NCBI GenBank assembly: GCA_903813345.2
Contig: CAIIXF020000005.1
Span: 8,003,375-8,067,374, forward strand
DNA from: Owenia fusiformis
Taxonomy: Eukaryota; Annelida; Polychaeta; Sabellida; Oweniidae
Direction of reading: 5' to 3'
DNA: 64,000 nt
The position numbers and the translations under genes are program-made. Positions 40,001 to 47,600 of the stretch are shown here, piece after piece. The notes beneath the pieces are model-generated. The model was not told the origin of the DNA. It worked only from the letters and a program-made list of their open reading frames with translations, and did not search any database. Every line of letters starts with the position of its first letter. The first letter of the stretch is position 1.

Positions 40001-43000
40001 CCAAATGTGGGATGCAAGAATAACCTTCATCCTTCTAGAAAAACCAAAAATGATGCATATACATGTACTGTAGTTACTCAAGTCTTCCAAATTATGATTC
40101 AGTGGTTACCTTTAATTATATGATCTCCTGTGCAAACCCAGTGAATGTGTTTAACTCAGAATTTGCTGATAATATGTACTGCAAATGTACATGTATATGT
40201 AAATATGTACTGTATTTTCATTGTGTTATGCTGAATATGTCCAATCAATTACTGATCATCTACAGAATAGAATTGTTTCTTCAGTATCTCAATTTATCAA
40301 TTTATGATTATTATGAAATCACTGAATGAGTCTATAATGATCATTAACATGATTTTCAAAACTGAATTTAGAATCATAACTAATATACAGTGTATATGTA
40401 TTTGGGATTGATCTCATAGTTTAATATTTATTGCGTTGCATTGATTGTTCAGTGTTTTTAGACTACAAGTATATTGGTTGTTTTATTTTTTGCTGCCTCA
40501 GATGGTAATCCACCAGGTACATAGACAAAATTTTGCTTTAAAAGTATGTTTTCCTGTACCTTTGACTATGATTCAATAATATCAGATTTGACCCATTGTG
40601 CCATAATAAATCTGGACATACTTAATGCCTCAGTCAATATTTTTTGGCATTTCAACCTGTCATTTATCAGGGTTATAGCCAAGAACCAAATTTAATTTTG
40701 TGGGGCAAAACTTCAGCCAAAGAGTTTTAAAAGTTCTTTCTGGAAATTGACAATTGCCTCATCTGCCTCATAGCTAGCTACACCCAAGTTCATACACCAG
40801 TACACTGTATATCCAATATATTATACAAATTTATACAATATGTTGTTACTCCTTTTAAAGTATTATTTCATGTATTAACCTTTTGTTTTGTTTTTCAGGT
40901 GAGCGGACAAAAAACGGTGATCCGCCACCACAACAAACCAATAGCAGCCCAGCTGAAGTGGTGGCGGACAATAACAATAAGGTAAATAAAATAAGATACA
41001 TAGAGGTTATACCTTGAAAGGAAATGTACAATGTCAAAAGAGGATGATTTTTTATAAAATAAATAAAAAAAATAAGATAAAAAATTGATCATCACATTAT
41101 ATTAAAGGCCAGAACATAATCAAAGTGAATAAAATCAATTGTTTGAGGATTAAGTAAGTATGTATGATGTATGTGGAGTATATTGTAAAAAAAACATTTC
41201 TCAAAGTGCTTTATACACATAATATAGTGATCATGGTATAAAGTTGGATATACATCCAATATAAGGTTTACAAGGTTAGCCAAAAATATGTCCATATTTT
41301 TTCAGGTATAGGCAGATGTTTTTTCTACTCAACATTTTTCTTTATACTCAGTGAATTTCAGTGATACTTTTTATATTCCATTTTTGTCTGGAAATGATTT
41401 CAGAATAAACTGAACACCCTGCCTTATGTGTCTGTCTGACAGACTGTAGGCCTTTAAGAGGTCAGTCTAGTTTGTAGCCTCCTATTATTTGAGTCATTTG
41501 TACCAGTAATAGCATTATTATTGAATGACCCTTGTACTTAGATGATATGGTGGACGGATTATGAAATAATGTTTTACACAATTGGAGACCCTTTTCTTTT
41601 TTGTGGTTTTTGGGAGATCACTGTCACCTAAATTTGTACCTGATTAGTTTTTAGCTCATTATCATTATCATTGTCACAGTCATTATAATTTAATGTAGTA
41701 CTTTTTAAACTTTAAATCTTCTCACATATTTTCTTCACACACTAATCTCTCTGTAACTTTGCATTCTTACAGATGTTGAATGGTAATTATGTAATAACTT
41801 TTATTTAAAACAAATAAGGAGTTGGGTATCACTAGATGTTGTGCTTGCATGGAACACATTCCTTAAACTGTATGAAATGTCACCCATTTTTCTTTATGTA
41901 CTGAAAAGGGTATGCAGAAACATGTAACTCATCCCCTAAAATTCATGATTACAAGTACACCTGTCTTAGTGTTATGCATCATTGTTAAAATCAAACAAAG
42001 TTACATTTGAGAACAAAATATCACAAGCAAAAAGTGAGCTATTCTGCAATATTGTTATTTGAATTATTTTCTTTAATTCCTCCTGATAACCTTGAAATGT
42101 TTAAGGATTTAAGCCTTGGACTCAGTGCATTGTGTGCTGAACCATTCCACAAAGATGTTGTTTCCCAATCTTTGCATGACCTCGCAGGAGGAATGCAAAG
42201 TTTAGGAAACAACATCTGAGTGGAATGAAGCAGCCACATTGCTTTGAGTCTCGGGCTTAAATTCTTTTCACACACTGCAAAATATGTTCTATATAAGATA
42301 AGATACAAAATCACAAAAAGAACATATTTTCAATGAAAATTTTTGCAAGGGTCTAGTATCGGAAAATTCAATCTCAATCACTTAGCAACTGCACACAACA
42401 AATGCATTATTGATATTTCACACACTGTTCATTATGTGAATACTCTGTTCGGATTGACTGGAATCGGACACACCTTGCCTAACTATGTCTGAATTAGTGT
42501 TTACACATCCATCATTATGTCACCAGTCTCCAAACTGTAAGCAAAATATGTAACAACGTAGTCTTCAGATTTTATGCAAAATATATTTCTAAGCTTCATA
42601 TTTTAGACGAGAAATGTTGCTAGTCTTCATATTTTAGGCAAAATATGCCTTTTGATTTTAAGGAGGAAATGGTCCATGGTTCTGCACCACCCTTTAATTC
42701 AACAAGTTGAATAAGGGCTTTTTAACAATTTTAAGAAAAATAAAGTGAATAACTTATTTTCAATGTTGTTTCTTTTTCTCTATGAGGAAGTTCTGAAGAT
42801 AGTGAAAAATAAATTGTCAAAGTTGAATGTTGGTGGCATGCTTACATGCTCACATAAATGTCACATGCACACTCGGCACCATTTATTTGATGCAGGTGAT
42901 ACTTGAACTGAAGATTAGGGTTTTTATGTTATGTCACCATCAAAAAGTGGTGAATATTGTTATGGTCTCCATTCTTTTTTTGATCAAATTCGTACAACTT

Positions 43001-44623
43001 CCAATAACTTCACAAATACTGTTTAGACTGACTCTACAATTTTTCAGAAGTTCAAATCTGACTTTATATTTAAGATTTGACCTTCAGTGACCTTTTCAAG
43101 GTCAAAAAAGGTAAAAAGGTTTTTTCAACTTACTTCAAATCCACCAAATTTCTTTTTCAAAATCATCTATTATTTATTGATTTCTCAATTCACCCTTTAT
43201 AGGGTATAAGAGTACAAAAGACAAACTAATACAGTAACAAACATTAAAATAACATTTATATAAGTACATTTTTTGCCCAGACTCGATTAAAAATTTACAA
43301 AGTTTTATGAGTATATTTTTGTTTGAATTCATTAATTTCTCAAACTTCATAACTTAAAGCTTTGCATTCTAAAATGACATGAAATTCATCAAGTTATCAG
43401 AAGTTCAAATCTGATTTGAGATTTGACCTTCAATGACCTTCTCAAGGTCAAAAAGGTACTTTCGAACCAATTTTTTTTCAAAATCGCAATTTATCATAAG
43501 TTCAAATCTTACTTAAGATTTGACCTTCTCAGGGTCAAAAAAAGGTATTTTTTCAACTTGCTTAAAATTGACAGATTTTTTTTCAAAATCATCTAAGTTC
43601 TCAGAAGTTCACATCTGGCTATAGATTTGACCTTCAATGACATTCTCAAGGGCAAAAAAGATGTGACCTTCAATGACCTTCTCAAGGTCAAAAGGCCTTT
43701 CATTTTGCTTTAAATTGACCAGATTTTTTCAAAATCATCTACAAGTTTTCAATTTGCTTCAAATTGAACAATTTAGTTTTCAAAATCATCTACAAGTTCT
43801 CAGAAATTCAAACCTGACATAAGATTGAACTCATAATATTGTGAGCAACTAAGCGGTGACATTTTGTAATGTTAATGCCTTGTCATTCCTTTCTTCTATA
43901 GGCACACAACACACAGCAACTAAACTTTGAGTTGAACCTTACCCATGCATGAAATATCGTGCATGTGTATGTACAATCTATCTAAGGATATTATTAAAGA
44001 ATATTGGATATAATGCATAATTTACAGTAAATCAAAGCTTGATAGCTGATAGCATTGGGGTCTCCTGGATTAGACTGAGCAAAAGTTTATCTGTCTGTGC
44101 CCAATCTCAAAGAATCACAAATATGATCAAGCAAAATTGCCCTTTAAATGGTTCGTCAATCATGTGCATTGACATAATGGGATGGGGGTTTTAAAAAATG
44201 GTTTACCCTATGATAAATAAAAACATGGGCTAATATCCACAGGATTTATCCTTTGTAAAAGTGATTGGTAATTTTTGGGAAAGTTTAGGTTTCACTTGAG
44301 ATAATTTGATATAAACATACCTTATAATACCTTATTAGTTAAAGTAGAAATATGGAATATCAATATAGATGAAGATTGTTCTTTAAAATATAATGCAAGC
44401 TCACTGCATGCATGTTTCAAATTAAAAGTAGATTTTAATGACTGGGTTTTCTGGGTTATTAAGAGGGCCAAGTTTTTGATTTGACTGTGTTCTCAACATC
44501 ATTGTAAAAGTTGTTTTGGTTTCATTTACACTGTAAATCATAATTCATTTCTATTTTCAGGAGGGCGTGACTGACAAAAAAAAGTTAACAAAAAAGAAAA
44601 GCACCACATGCATTATGGTCTAG
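975..44623 (+). CDS. Pde5/6: cGMP-specific phosphodiesterase, PDE5/6 type (3' part of gene, 14 constitutive-path exons)
   Basis: Hydrolyses cGMP to GMP. Joined exons give about 492 residues to the stop, with compatible phases throughout. Order: end of GAF-B ([27 protein letters not shown]), linker ([13 protein letters not shown]), then the HD-type catalytic domain with metal ligands in [16 protein letters not shown] and TACDVSAI, the EHHHFD motif, [10 protein letters not shown], and the invariant glutamine in [14 protein letters not shown] and the start codon lie left of the window. Similarity is to vertebrate PDE5A and PDE6 rather than PDE11 ([24 protein letters not shown]). The tail is lysine-rich and ends CIMV, a CAAX-like box as in PDE6 catalytic subunits and insect PDE6, absent from PDE5A. 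Two catalytic exons are duplicated (see exon entries). Family assignment is firm; PDE5 versus PDE6 orthology is not decided here. Confidence 0.93.
1401..2093 (+). mobile_element. piggyBac-like non-autonomous element, copy 1
   Basis: Flanked by TTAA on both sides (1397-1400, 2094-2097). Ends CCTTTAGCGTGCTGCC and GGCAGCATGGTAAAGG, an imperfect TIR. Near the left end a GC-rich hairpin (GCCGGCGGAC / GTCCGCCG) stands out from the AT-rich surroundings. A short in-frame stretch with [18 protein letters not shown] near 1660 may be a remnant of a transposase N-terminus. A second copy of nearly the same length lies inverted at 30105. Confidence 0.85.
2689..3675 (+). repeat. interspersed repeat with tandem middle
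   Basis: Starts ATTATCCCATCGAAAGAAG, carries a Cyt-rich TCTGTCCGTCCG block, has diverged internal units (AACTCGAAAAGTAGTGGAG and GCCATTTT recurring) and ends GGGATTTGCTACGCTTTGGC. The same end is seen at 14639-14690 and, inverted, at 63930-64000. Related starts (TATCCCAACA...AGGGAT) are near 6500, 11560 and 37940. Class not determined. Confidence 0.6.
2779..2993. mobile_element. TA-flanked MITE
   Basis: 215 bp with TIR CTGTATAAGTGGTA / TACCACTTATACAG and TA on each side, as for Tc1/mariner-type MITEs. Nested inside the 2689-3675 repeat, so it is younger than that copy. Confidence 0.75.
3676..9652 (+). other. PDE intron, mostly unassigned
   Basis: AT-rich, without supportable exons. At 4990-5460 a degenerate inverted pair (ccttcgtatatatttagc against its counterpart near 5420) hints at an old TIR element. 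Diverged pieces of the GGTGACA repeat lie near 5697. C-runs occur near 8330 and 9505. Confidence 0.4.
9653..10643. mobile_element. 1-kb palindromic foldback element
   Basis: Ends CACGGGGTACCATCG and CGATGGTACCCCGTG, with AATAT duplicated at 9648-9652 and 10644-10648. The two arms are inverted copies over more than 400 bp each (AACGTAACCGGAGC, CCAGTTCTGATCAAGTACG and GAGAACGACATTTTAC recur inverted), and the centre is again self-complementary. No coding capacity. Lies in a PDE intron. Confidence 0.85.
11151..11294 (+). CDS. Pde5/6: PDE exon: GAF-B core
   Basis: Acceptor catttccag, donor GAG/gtaagg, 48 codons, phase 0/0. Encodes [14 protein letters not shown] and [10 protein letters not shown], then F-x3-D. 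The NKxnFx3DE GAF signature is present except that the final Glu is Ile (NNNDI). A 10.1-kb intron separates it from the previous exon. Confidence 0.93.
13071..13185. repeat. GGTGACATTTTGCATG repeat, short copy
   Basis: Starts TGTCACCACC and ends GGTGACATTTTGCATGTTAA. The same end recurs at 27525-27597, 56161-56252 and, in a long form, 42932-43879; a left end alone is at 58143. TGTCACC / GGTGACA form a short terminal inversion. Confidence 0.6.
13616..14402. mobile_element. TIR element with CCGTA-type ends
   Basis: Ends CCGTAATCGCCGTAATAAG and TTATGGCGAATACGG with TA on each side. Further inner copies of the motif (ttaccgtattctctcc near 14190) suggest subterminal repeats. No intact ORF. Confidence 0.55.
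15525..15680 (-). mobile_element. decayed pogo/Tigger-like MITE
   Basis: Contains GAACACCTCTGTTAGTGG and CTTAGACAGGTTTTACTATA, the inverted relatives of the MITE at 31850. Ends are worn, so borders are approximate. Confidence 0.4.
16133..16276 (+). CDS. Pde5/6: PDE exon: end of GAF-B and linker helix
   Basis: Acceptor tgttgcag, donor AAG/gtaaat, 48 codons, phase 0/0. Encodes [19 protein letters not shown] and [15 protein letters not shown], matching the GAF-B to catalytic linker of PDE5/6/11. A second AG (ttgtag, 16 nt upstream) is in the same region but would shift the frame. Confidence 0.93.
16802..17829. mobile_element. 1-kb DNA transposon remnant with CAGGGTTCGTACAC TIR
   Basis: Perfect TIR CAGGGTTCGTACAC / GTGTACGAACCCTG, TATAA duplicated at 16797-16801 and 17830-17834. 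Subterminal copies of GGAAATGTCAGGGAA occur at both ends. CAGGG ends recall hAT-type non-autonomous elements, though the target duplication is 5 rather than 8 bp. No transposase ORF. Confidence 0.8.
18154..18334. mobile_element. TA-flanked MITE
   Basis: 181 bp, ends CTGTAAATGTGGTGATTTT and AAAATCACTCCTTGCACAG, TA on both sides. Its ends resemble those of the MITE at 2779 in outline (CTGTAxA...GTGGT). Confidence 0.65.
19281..19660. mobile_element. small TIR element with internal duplication
   Basis: TIR AGTCTCAGTTTGGAG / CTCCAAACTGAGACT. Inside, AACACCCAAATTAAATTATG and GAGGACATTTAA occur twice about 180 bp apart, and GAAGTTCATCATTCTACTGC is inverted relative to the right end. Lies about 130 bp before a PDE exon. 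No clear target duplication. Confidence 0.65.
19788..19934 (+). CDS. Pde5/6: PDE exon: start of catalytic domain
   Basis: Acceptor atttcag, donor GAA/gtaagt, 49 codons, phase 0/0. Encodes the first catalytic helices ([23 protein letters not shown]), corresponding to PDE5A FSFSDFELSD. Confidence 0.93.
20073..20260. mobile_element. MITE with 9-bp target duplication
   Basis: TIR CAAGGAGGATTGG / CCAATCCTCCTTG, flanked by AATCGGTTA at 20064-20072 and 20261-20269. A 9-bp duplication suggests a Mutator-like (MULE) origin. Two further right ends follow at 20349 and 20469, with the segment CGTGTCTGTATAATTTGTAC repeated. Confidence 0.75.
20261..20469. repeat. partial second copy of the 20073 MITE
   Basis: Begins with the 9-bp duplication, has its own sequence to an extra TIR end at 20349, then repeats the internal body of the 20073 element to a third TIR end at 20469. 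Probably made by recombination or nested insertion. Confidence 0.55.
20909..21455 (-). pseudogene. element-encoded protein with HGLSGSDT motif, left copy (broken)
   Basis: Encodes [36 protein letters not shown] and [11 protein letters not shown], then in a shifted frame the cysteine-rich end [20 protein letters not shown]. This layout (HAxxGCDTxS core, then a Cys-rich tail) is common in multicopy uncharacterised proteins of marine invertebrate genomes and is probably mobile-element encoded. A frameshift follows VWAKK, and about 213 bp of the region before the Cys-rich end are deleted. Confidence 0.7.
22357..23385. repeat. 1.03-kb direct duplication, copy 1
   Basis: Begins GTAAATACACGACATACC and ends ATAACTTTTTCTTT. 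Nearly identical to 24216-25238; the differences I see are a 6-bp indel near 23243 and one A/T change near 23081. No TG...CA ends, so not an LTR by that criterion. Confidence 0.9.
24216..25238. repeat. 1.03-kb direct duplication, copy 2
   Basis: Second copy, 1859 bp downstream of the first, 6 bp shorter. Its right end abuts the inner end of the right inverted arm. The 830 bp between copies has a GC-richer stretch (about 23400-23760) with repeated CGTAC/GTACG and CGTAGG motifs and no ORF. Confidence 0.9.
25251..26001 (+). pseudogene. element-encoded protein with HGLSGSDT motif, right copy (frameshifted)
   Basis: Same protein as the left arm but longer: [20 protein letters not shown], then after a frameshift at VWAKK it continues [37 protein letters not shown], and after another shift the Cys-rich end ([20 protein letters not shown]) and an acidic tail ([18 protein letters not shown]) to a stop near 26001. 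The VWAKK frameshift is shared with the left copy. The N-terminal part of the protein is missing. Confidence 0.7.
26794..26901 (+). CDS. Pde5/6: PDE exon: first metal-binding histidine
   Basis: Acceptor atatttcag, donor TAT/gtaagt, 36 codons, phase 0/0. Encodes [13 protein letters not shown] and [12 protein letters not shown]. The two histidines of HNxxH are the catalytic acid and a zinc ligand in this family. Confidence 0.95.
27306..27415 (+). CDS. Pde5/6: PDE exon: HDLDHRG metal site
   Basis: Acceptor tgttgcag, donor AA/gtcagt (phase 2). Encodes [14 protein letters not shown] and [15 protein letters not shown] and the following H are metal ligands. It begins inside the H-loop as defined in PDE5. 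Confidence 0.95.
27802..27889 (+). CDS. Pde5/6: PDE exon: EHHHFD motif
   Basis: Acceptor tgtttcag, donor GAG/gtatac. Completes a Lys codon and adds 29 codons including SPLAMLYG and [16 protein letters not shown]. Confidence 0.94.
27999..28322. mobile_element. foldback element, short member of the 48068 family
   Basis: Left part (AATGATTTTAGACAGTCAT, GACCATAACTGCATTCTG) is inverted at the right (ACTCATGGTCCAAGATATGA, TCTAAAATCATTTGCCA). The same arrangement, longer, is at 48068-48741. Lies in a PDE intron; borders approximate. Confidence 0.55.
28514..28614 (+). CDS. Pde5/6: PDE exon: [10 protein letters not shown] helix
   Basis: Acceptor gatatttcag, donor AA/gtaaga (phase 2). Encodes [13 protein letters not shown] and [10 protein letters not shown], the counterpart of PDE5A ILATDLALYI. 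Confidence 0.94.
29993..30070 (+). CDS. Pde5/6: PDE exon upstream of the alternative pair
   Basis: Acceptor aatatttcag, donor AG/gtaaac (phase 2). Encodes [16 protein letters not shown] and KELLR. It leaves two bases (AG) that both downstream alternative exons complete to Arg with their first G. Confidence 0.92.
30105..30798 (-). mobile_element. piggyBac-like non-autonomous element, copy 2
   Basis: Inverted copy of the 1401 element (694 versus 693 bp), flanked by TTAA at 30101-30104 and 30799-30802. Same TIRs and the same GC-rich terminal hairpin. Sits in the intron just after the exon at 29993, upstream of the alternative exon pair. Confidence 0.87.
31850..31987. mobile_element. pogo/Tigger-like MITE abutting alternative exon A
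   Basis: Ends CAGTAAAATCTGTCTTAG and ACAGGTTTCACTG with TA on each side (31848-31849, 31988-31989), internal GTGTTCCA / AGTGTTCCAC repeats. CAGTA(A)AACCTGTCTTAG ends are typical of pogo/Tigger MITEs. The right end is 14 bp before exon A. Confidence 0.75.
32002..32140 (+). CDS. Pde5/6: PDE alternative exon A: TACD metal site and M-loop, copy 1
   Basis: Acceptor atatttaag, donor ATA/gtgagt, 139 nt: one base plus 46 codons. Encodes [27 protein letters not shown] and [11 protein letters not shown]. Asp of TACD corresponds to PDE5A D764. Its acceptor has almost no pyrimidine tract because a MITE ends 14 bp upstream. Same length and phase as exon B; 31 of 46 residues match by direct comparison. 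Mutually exclusive use is inferred from the frame. Confidence 0.92.
32273..32333. mobile_element. 61-bp hairpin MITE between alternative exons A and B
   Basis: Ends CAGGGTGTC / GACACCCTG, TA on both sides; CATGGCATG and GCATGTCAT lie inside. The short intron between exons A and B is 308 bp, so this hairpin takes up a fifth of it. Ends resemble those of the MITE at 37315. Confidence 0.6.
32449..32587 (+). CDS. Pde5/6: PDE alternative exon B: TACD metal site and M-loop, copy 2
   Basis: Acceptor cccactatag, donor ATT/gtaagt, 139 nt, same phases as exon A. Encodes [27 protein letters not shown] and [11 protein letters not shown]. Against copy 1 the changes cluster in nine residues of the M-loop and at the position of PDE5A A783 (Ser in A, Phe in B). 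The intron between A and B is only 308 bp. Confidence 0.92.
32765..35175. repeat. 42-bp minisatellite in the PDE intron after alternative exon B
   Basis: Core about 33050-34910, roughly 44 units of 42 bp; diverged units of other lengths flank it. One unit reads TCTCTGACTACAACTTTGTG then TATGTGCTCTACTCAGCATT and GG. Because 42 is a multiple of 3, the array stays open in several frames and yields long artificial ORFs on both strands. Variants (GGTCTC, GGACTC, TTTCTAAGTTC, GTGAATG) recur in a fixed order about 419 bp apart, showing a 10-unit block duplication. Confidence 0.95.
35604..35687 (+). CDS. Pde5/6: PDE exon: invariant glutamine
   Basis: Acceptor aaattttaag, donor AAG/gtaggg, 28 codons, phase 0/0. 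Encodes [20 protein letters not shown]. The Gln corresponds to PDE5A Q817, which binds the purine, and the Phe to F820 of the hydrophobic clamp. Confidence 0.94.
36340..36472 (+). CDS. Pde5/6: PDE exon: last catalytic helix, version 1
   Basis: Acceptor tttgattag, donor AAGG/gtaaat (phase 1), 44 codons plus one base. Encodes [20 protein letters not shown], then a basic linker ([10 protein letters not shown]). Splices in frame to 40899. If the donor is not used, the frame continues 36 codons into the intron through a very hydrophobic stretch to a stop ending at 36582. Confidence 0.88.
37036..37041 (+). terminator. possible alternative poly(A) signal for intron-retained PDE tail
   Basis: AATAAA 454 bp after the in-frame stop of the version-1 read-through. 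Such hexamers are frequent by chance in DNA this AT-rich, so weight is low. Confidence 0.2.
37315..37501. mobile_element. MITE with CAGGGTGAGTG ends
   Basis: Ends CAGGGTGAGTGAAAA and TTTTTTCACTCACCCTG, preceded by TA and followed by TT. About 187 bp, non-coding, in the intron between the two last-helix exons. Confidence 0.7.
38200..38322 (+). CDS. Pde5/6: PDE exon: last catalytic helix, version 2 (alternative, terminal or cassette)
   Basis: Acceptor cttatctag, phase 0 like version 1. Encodes [20 protein letters not shown] and [12 protein letters not shown], closer to the PDE5A NRQKWQALA helix than version 1. Read through, it ends SRIREHAA-stop, giving a tail without the CAAX box. A weak donor (GAAA/gtagga, exon end 38296) would instead give phase 1 and join 40899 in frame (S-E-R-T-K). 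About 10 of 30 aligned residues match version 1, so the duplication is old. Confidence 0.75.
   Translation, partial: TFAQMEKNLSPLLHGCENNRQQWQNLADKVTESRIREHAA
40899..40981 (+). CDS. Pde5/6: PDE exon: hydrophilic tail
   Basis: Acceptor gtttttcag, donor AAG/gtaaat. Completes a Gly codon and encodes [20 protein letters not shown] then VVADNNNK, a low-complexity linker beyond the catalytic domain. Phase fits version 1 exactly. GC-richer than the flanking intron, as expected of coding sequence. Confidence 0.85.
42103..42266. repeat. 164-bp imperfect hairpin
   Basis: Ends AAGGATTTAAGCC and GGGCTTAAATTCTTTT pair, and the stem tightens towards the loop (CCATTCCACAAAGATGTTG against its complement AACATCTGAGTGGAATG). 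Loop near 42180-42195. Either a palindromic MITE or a hairpin RNA gene in the last PDE intron but one. Confidence 0.6.
42932..43879. repeat. long member of the GGTGACATTTTG repeat with tandem middle
   Basis: Left end TGTCACCATCAAAAAGTGG, right end GCGGTGACATTTTG...GTTAATGCC. Inside are about six diverged units with AGATTTGACCTTCAATGACC, TTCTCAAGGTCAAAA and TTTCAAAATCATCTA. The short copies elsewhere may be deletion derivatives of this type. Confidence 0.6.
44561..44623 (+). CDS. Pde5/6: PDE terminal exon: polybasic tail with CAAX-like box
   Basis: Acceptor ctattttcag, phase 0, 20 codons and TAG. Encodes [20 protein letters not shown]. Eight lysines (counting the two KKK runs and neighbours) precede C-I-M-V, the arrangement of an isoprenylated membrane-targeting tail. 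X = Val is not a classical farnesyl or geranylgeranyl choice, so lipidation is inference. Confidence 0.85.
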   Translation, partial: EGVTDKKKLTKKKSTTCIMV

Positions 44624-47600
44624 ATGAACTGTTAAAAGCATTGAAGCAAAATACCACCACTTCATAATGTAATCCTGGCTCTGTGGACAGTTGATAATAT
44701 ACTATAGATTACATAAAAGAACTGATAAGTGTTGAGTTCTTTTAATGTTGCTATTACTGTATGGAATATTTACTGAAGTAATAGACCCACTGATTTGTAT
44801 CTTCGAATACAAACAATTAATATTTTAAAAATTTCTTTTTTTTTCCAAAATAGAATGGAAACATGTCCATCTTCATGTGTATTTGTACTTCAATCAATAG
44901 GTATTTTAAAAAATACACATGAAAATAGCAAAGTTTATATTAGACATGTGTGGATTGTGTGGTATTAGGTGACAACATTGCATTTTAAGTGAAACGGGTG
45001 ATTTTCAAGAATTCTAAATATGTTATGTTTTTGAGCCATGCTGATTATACTGGTAAAAAATATTATATTTTCAATGTGGAAAGTTCACTTTGTAAAATGA
45101 AAAGTAGAATTACAAATTTTATATGTCCAGTACTCAATATCACTGTGGTGGAACTCTTCAAACTCTTTACAAAAACAGATCTGTTTCAGTAACAAAATGT
45201 TGCAGCCTCGAAGGTACGATATCTCCTTTTCAATGATTTCTAAACATTTATTTATGGCTTCTATTATTATACATTACCACACATGCCATATGTGATATAT
45301 ATTTTATATATGTTTTGTGTACATAAGATAATCTTCACCATCCAAAACTCCGTAACTGCATAATCAGAGGTATAACCATGGTTATAATCCTGCATGTAAT
45401 TAAAACGCTGTGCATAATTATTATAATACTGCATACTAGTATTGCATAATGCAAGACCTATGTAAATATACATTGTATGCCATGATTATTCTAAGGTACA
45501 TTATATTGTTTGAAATGTTTTAGTAGAGAATCCAGAGTAAAGATGTAAATACCTCTAGTTAAAACCTGAGTCTAGTATAAATGCCGAGGAATCTGTTTTT
45601 GCTGTATTCTTTCTTCCATCTTTATTGAATGCTATTTTATTATTACTTGTATTTTAAGTTGTTTATTTACATGCTGATCTGCTATTGTTATGTTTCCAAT
45701 ATATTAATTTATGCAGTGAAGGGTTAGGTCAAAATATAGATGTGTTTTAGTGACACAAATTTTACTAAGCCTCAGAACACTCCCTCGGGTCATAAAAACA
45801 GTATTGCACTCTGAAATCACATTGTCATCCACTCAATCTTTAATATTTGTCTCAAATCTGGTAGTTACTCCCCTCTAACTTATTTTCCACTTTGATATTT
45901 GAACTGACCTCTAAGAGATATAATTAAAAATATTTGAAAAGTATAAACTATATAGATTTGAAAACTCAATTACAACCTGTATAGAAGGTATACTTCTTTA
46001 CCTCCCTGCCTTCTTTAACTGCCAATTTCTTGTGAAATCCCACATTTCTCAACCAATTGTGAATTAATGACTTCCCATGACTTGTTAATACAACTTTTTA
46101 GTATGTATTTAGAATGCCTGTATTTTTACAGCATCACCATCATCAGTTGTTCTTCACCACTGTAATAATTGTATAATTGTGTGTGTGTGCTATCTATGAA
46201 GTTTGTTGCCCTGTCTGAGGTATTTGATAATATGAGTGAAATTTTTTGTTTTGAAATGTCTTAGGGTATATATGAACTATGCTGTGTTTTGTGCCTTGAA
46301 TGAAATGTTTTATGCCCTCTACGAGGTATTTCATGGCCTCATTGAAATGTGGTCTGCACACTTGTATGTTTAGCCAAGCTCATCTGTTTGTTCTAAAATT
46401 AATGTGTATGTTTAATGATCAGGGATTATTTGTAGTTTGTGATATTTTTCAAAATATGCTTTACTATATTGTTTTTTCTTTACTTTGCTATTTCTTATAT
46501 CCATGTATATCTGTCATTGTATGTTTTACTTATGTACATGTATGCTGTTTATCTCACTGTTACATGTATTGTTATTAAAGCAACTTCAAAATGTTCCTTT
46601 CTAGTCAAACTGTGTGATGGGGATGTTGTGAATAAAAATGTAAGAATCTCTGTACATAGTTTGCTCCAGTATTATTTTAACTTGACCAATATAGTCTAAC
46701 AAATAATAAAGTTGTATTGCTTTATTAATATTGCCATGTCACTGCTTTCATTTTTTATTTAAAAATAACTACTTCATTGTATTTTTATGTTCTTCCAATA
46801 CACTTACTTGTACAATGTATCAATGCTCCTACAAGTAATCCAACCTGTAGTTGTTATAACCTGATAACATATAAATGTTCTTTGGTTTTGAGGAAATGTC
46901 AGCATAATTTATGAAGATGGTACATTTATTATATTTGCATAATTCTTAATTTTCAAAGCAGCATAGTATAAACTCTTTACTTATACTGTATTTAGTTAGT
47001 TCTGAAACTATTTAAGTTGGAACATTTTTTATGCTGACACTTTATACATATTAGTATCTATAGTTATTGTTATATAATTGTGTGATGGCAATATCTGTGA
47101 TTCTTCTGGAGAGTGGGTAGATAGAAAAAGTGGAATGATCGTAGACCACATTGTGAACATGTGAATTTGGTTATAGCCAAGTATAAGATATGAATTCAAA
47201 ATCTGAGTATGTTTTTTTGCATTTATGGCCTAGGCCATTTTAAGACCTTATGTCATGTGTGTGTACAATCCCAACACAAGTTTGACAAAGATGTTAGTGG
47301 CTTTCATGAATGAATGTTTGGTAGGTTAATATGTTCAGCGATAAGAATGTTTATTCTAAAAGAGAATAGGCCTATTCATTTTGCGCTGAATGCCAATTTG
47401 AACAGGATGTTTTATGCTGACAACATACCAAACACATGACATTAATGCCAATAATTAAGCTATCTGGTGTCATGTTTGAATTGTTGTTGTTTATTTTTAT
47501 TTATTGTCATGGGAAAGGTATTAGGTATAGTATAGTATCTACCATGCATGTTGTACAAACATACACCATACCAGTTATTAAGTATGCAAACTGAATCTCC

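Noticed and set aside
42007-42219. 70-codon ORF ending in [11 protein letters not shown]
   Set aside because: It spans the arm and loop of a hairpin, so its open frame is better explained by the repeat.
46300-46699. Hydrophobic ORFs of 86-92 codons
   Set aside because: T-rich 3' UTR sequence without splice sites or known domains.
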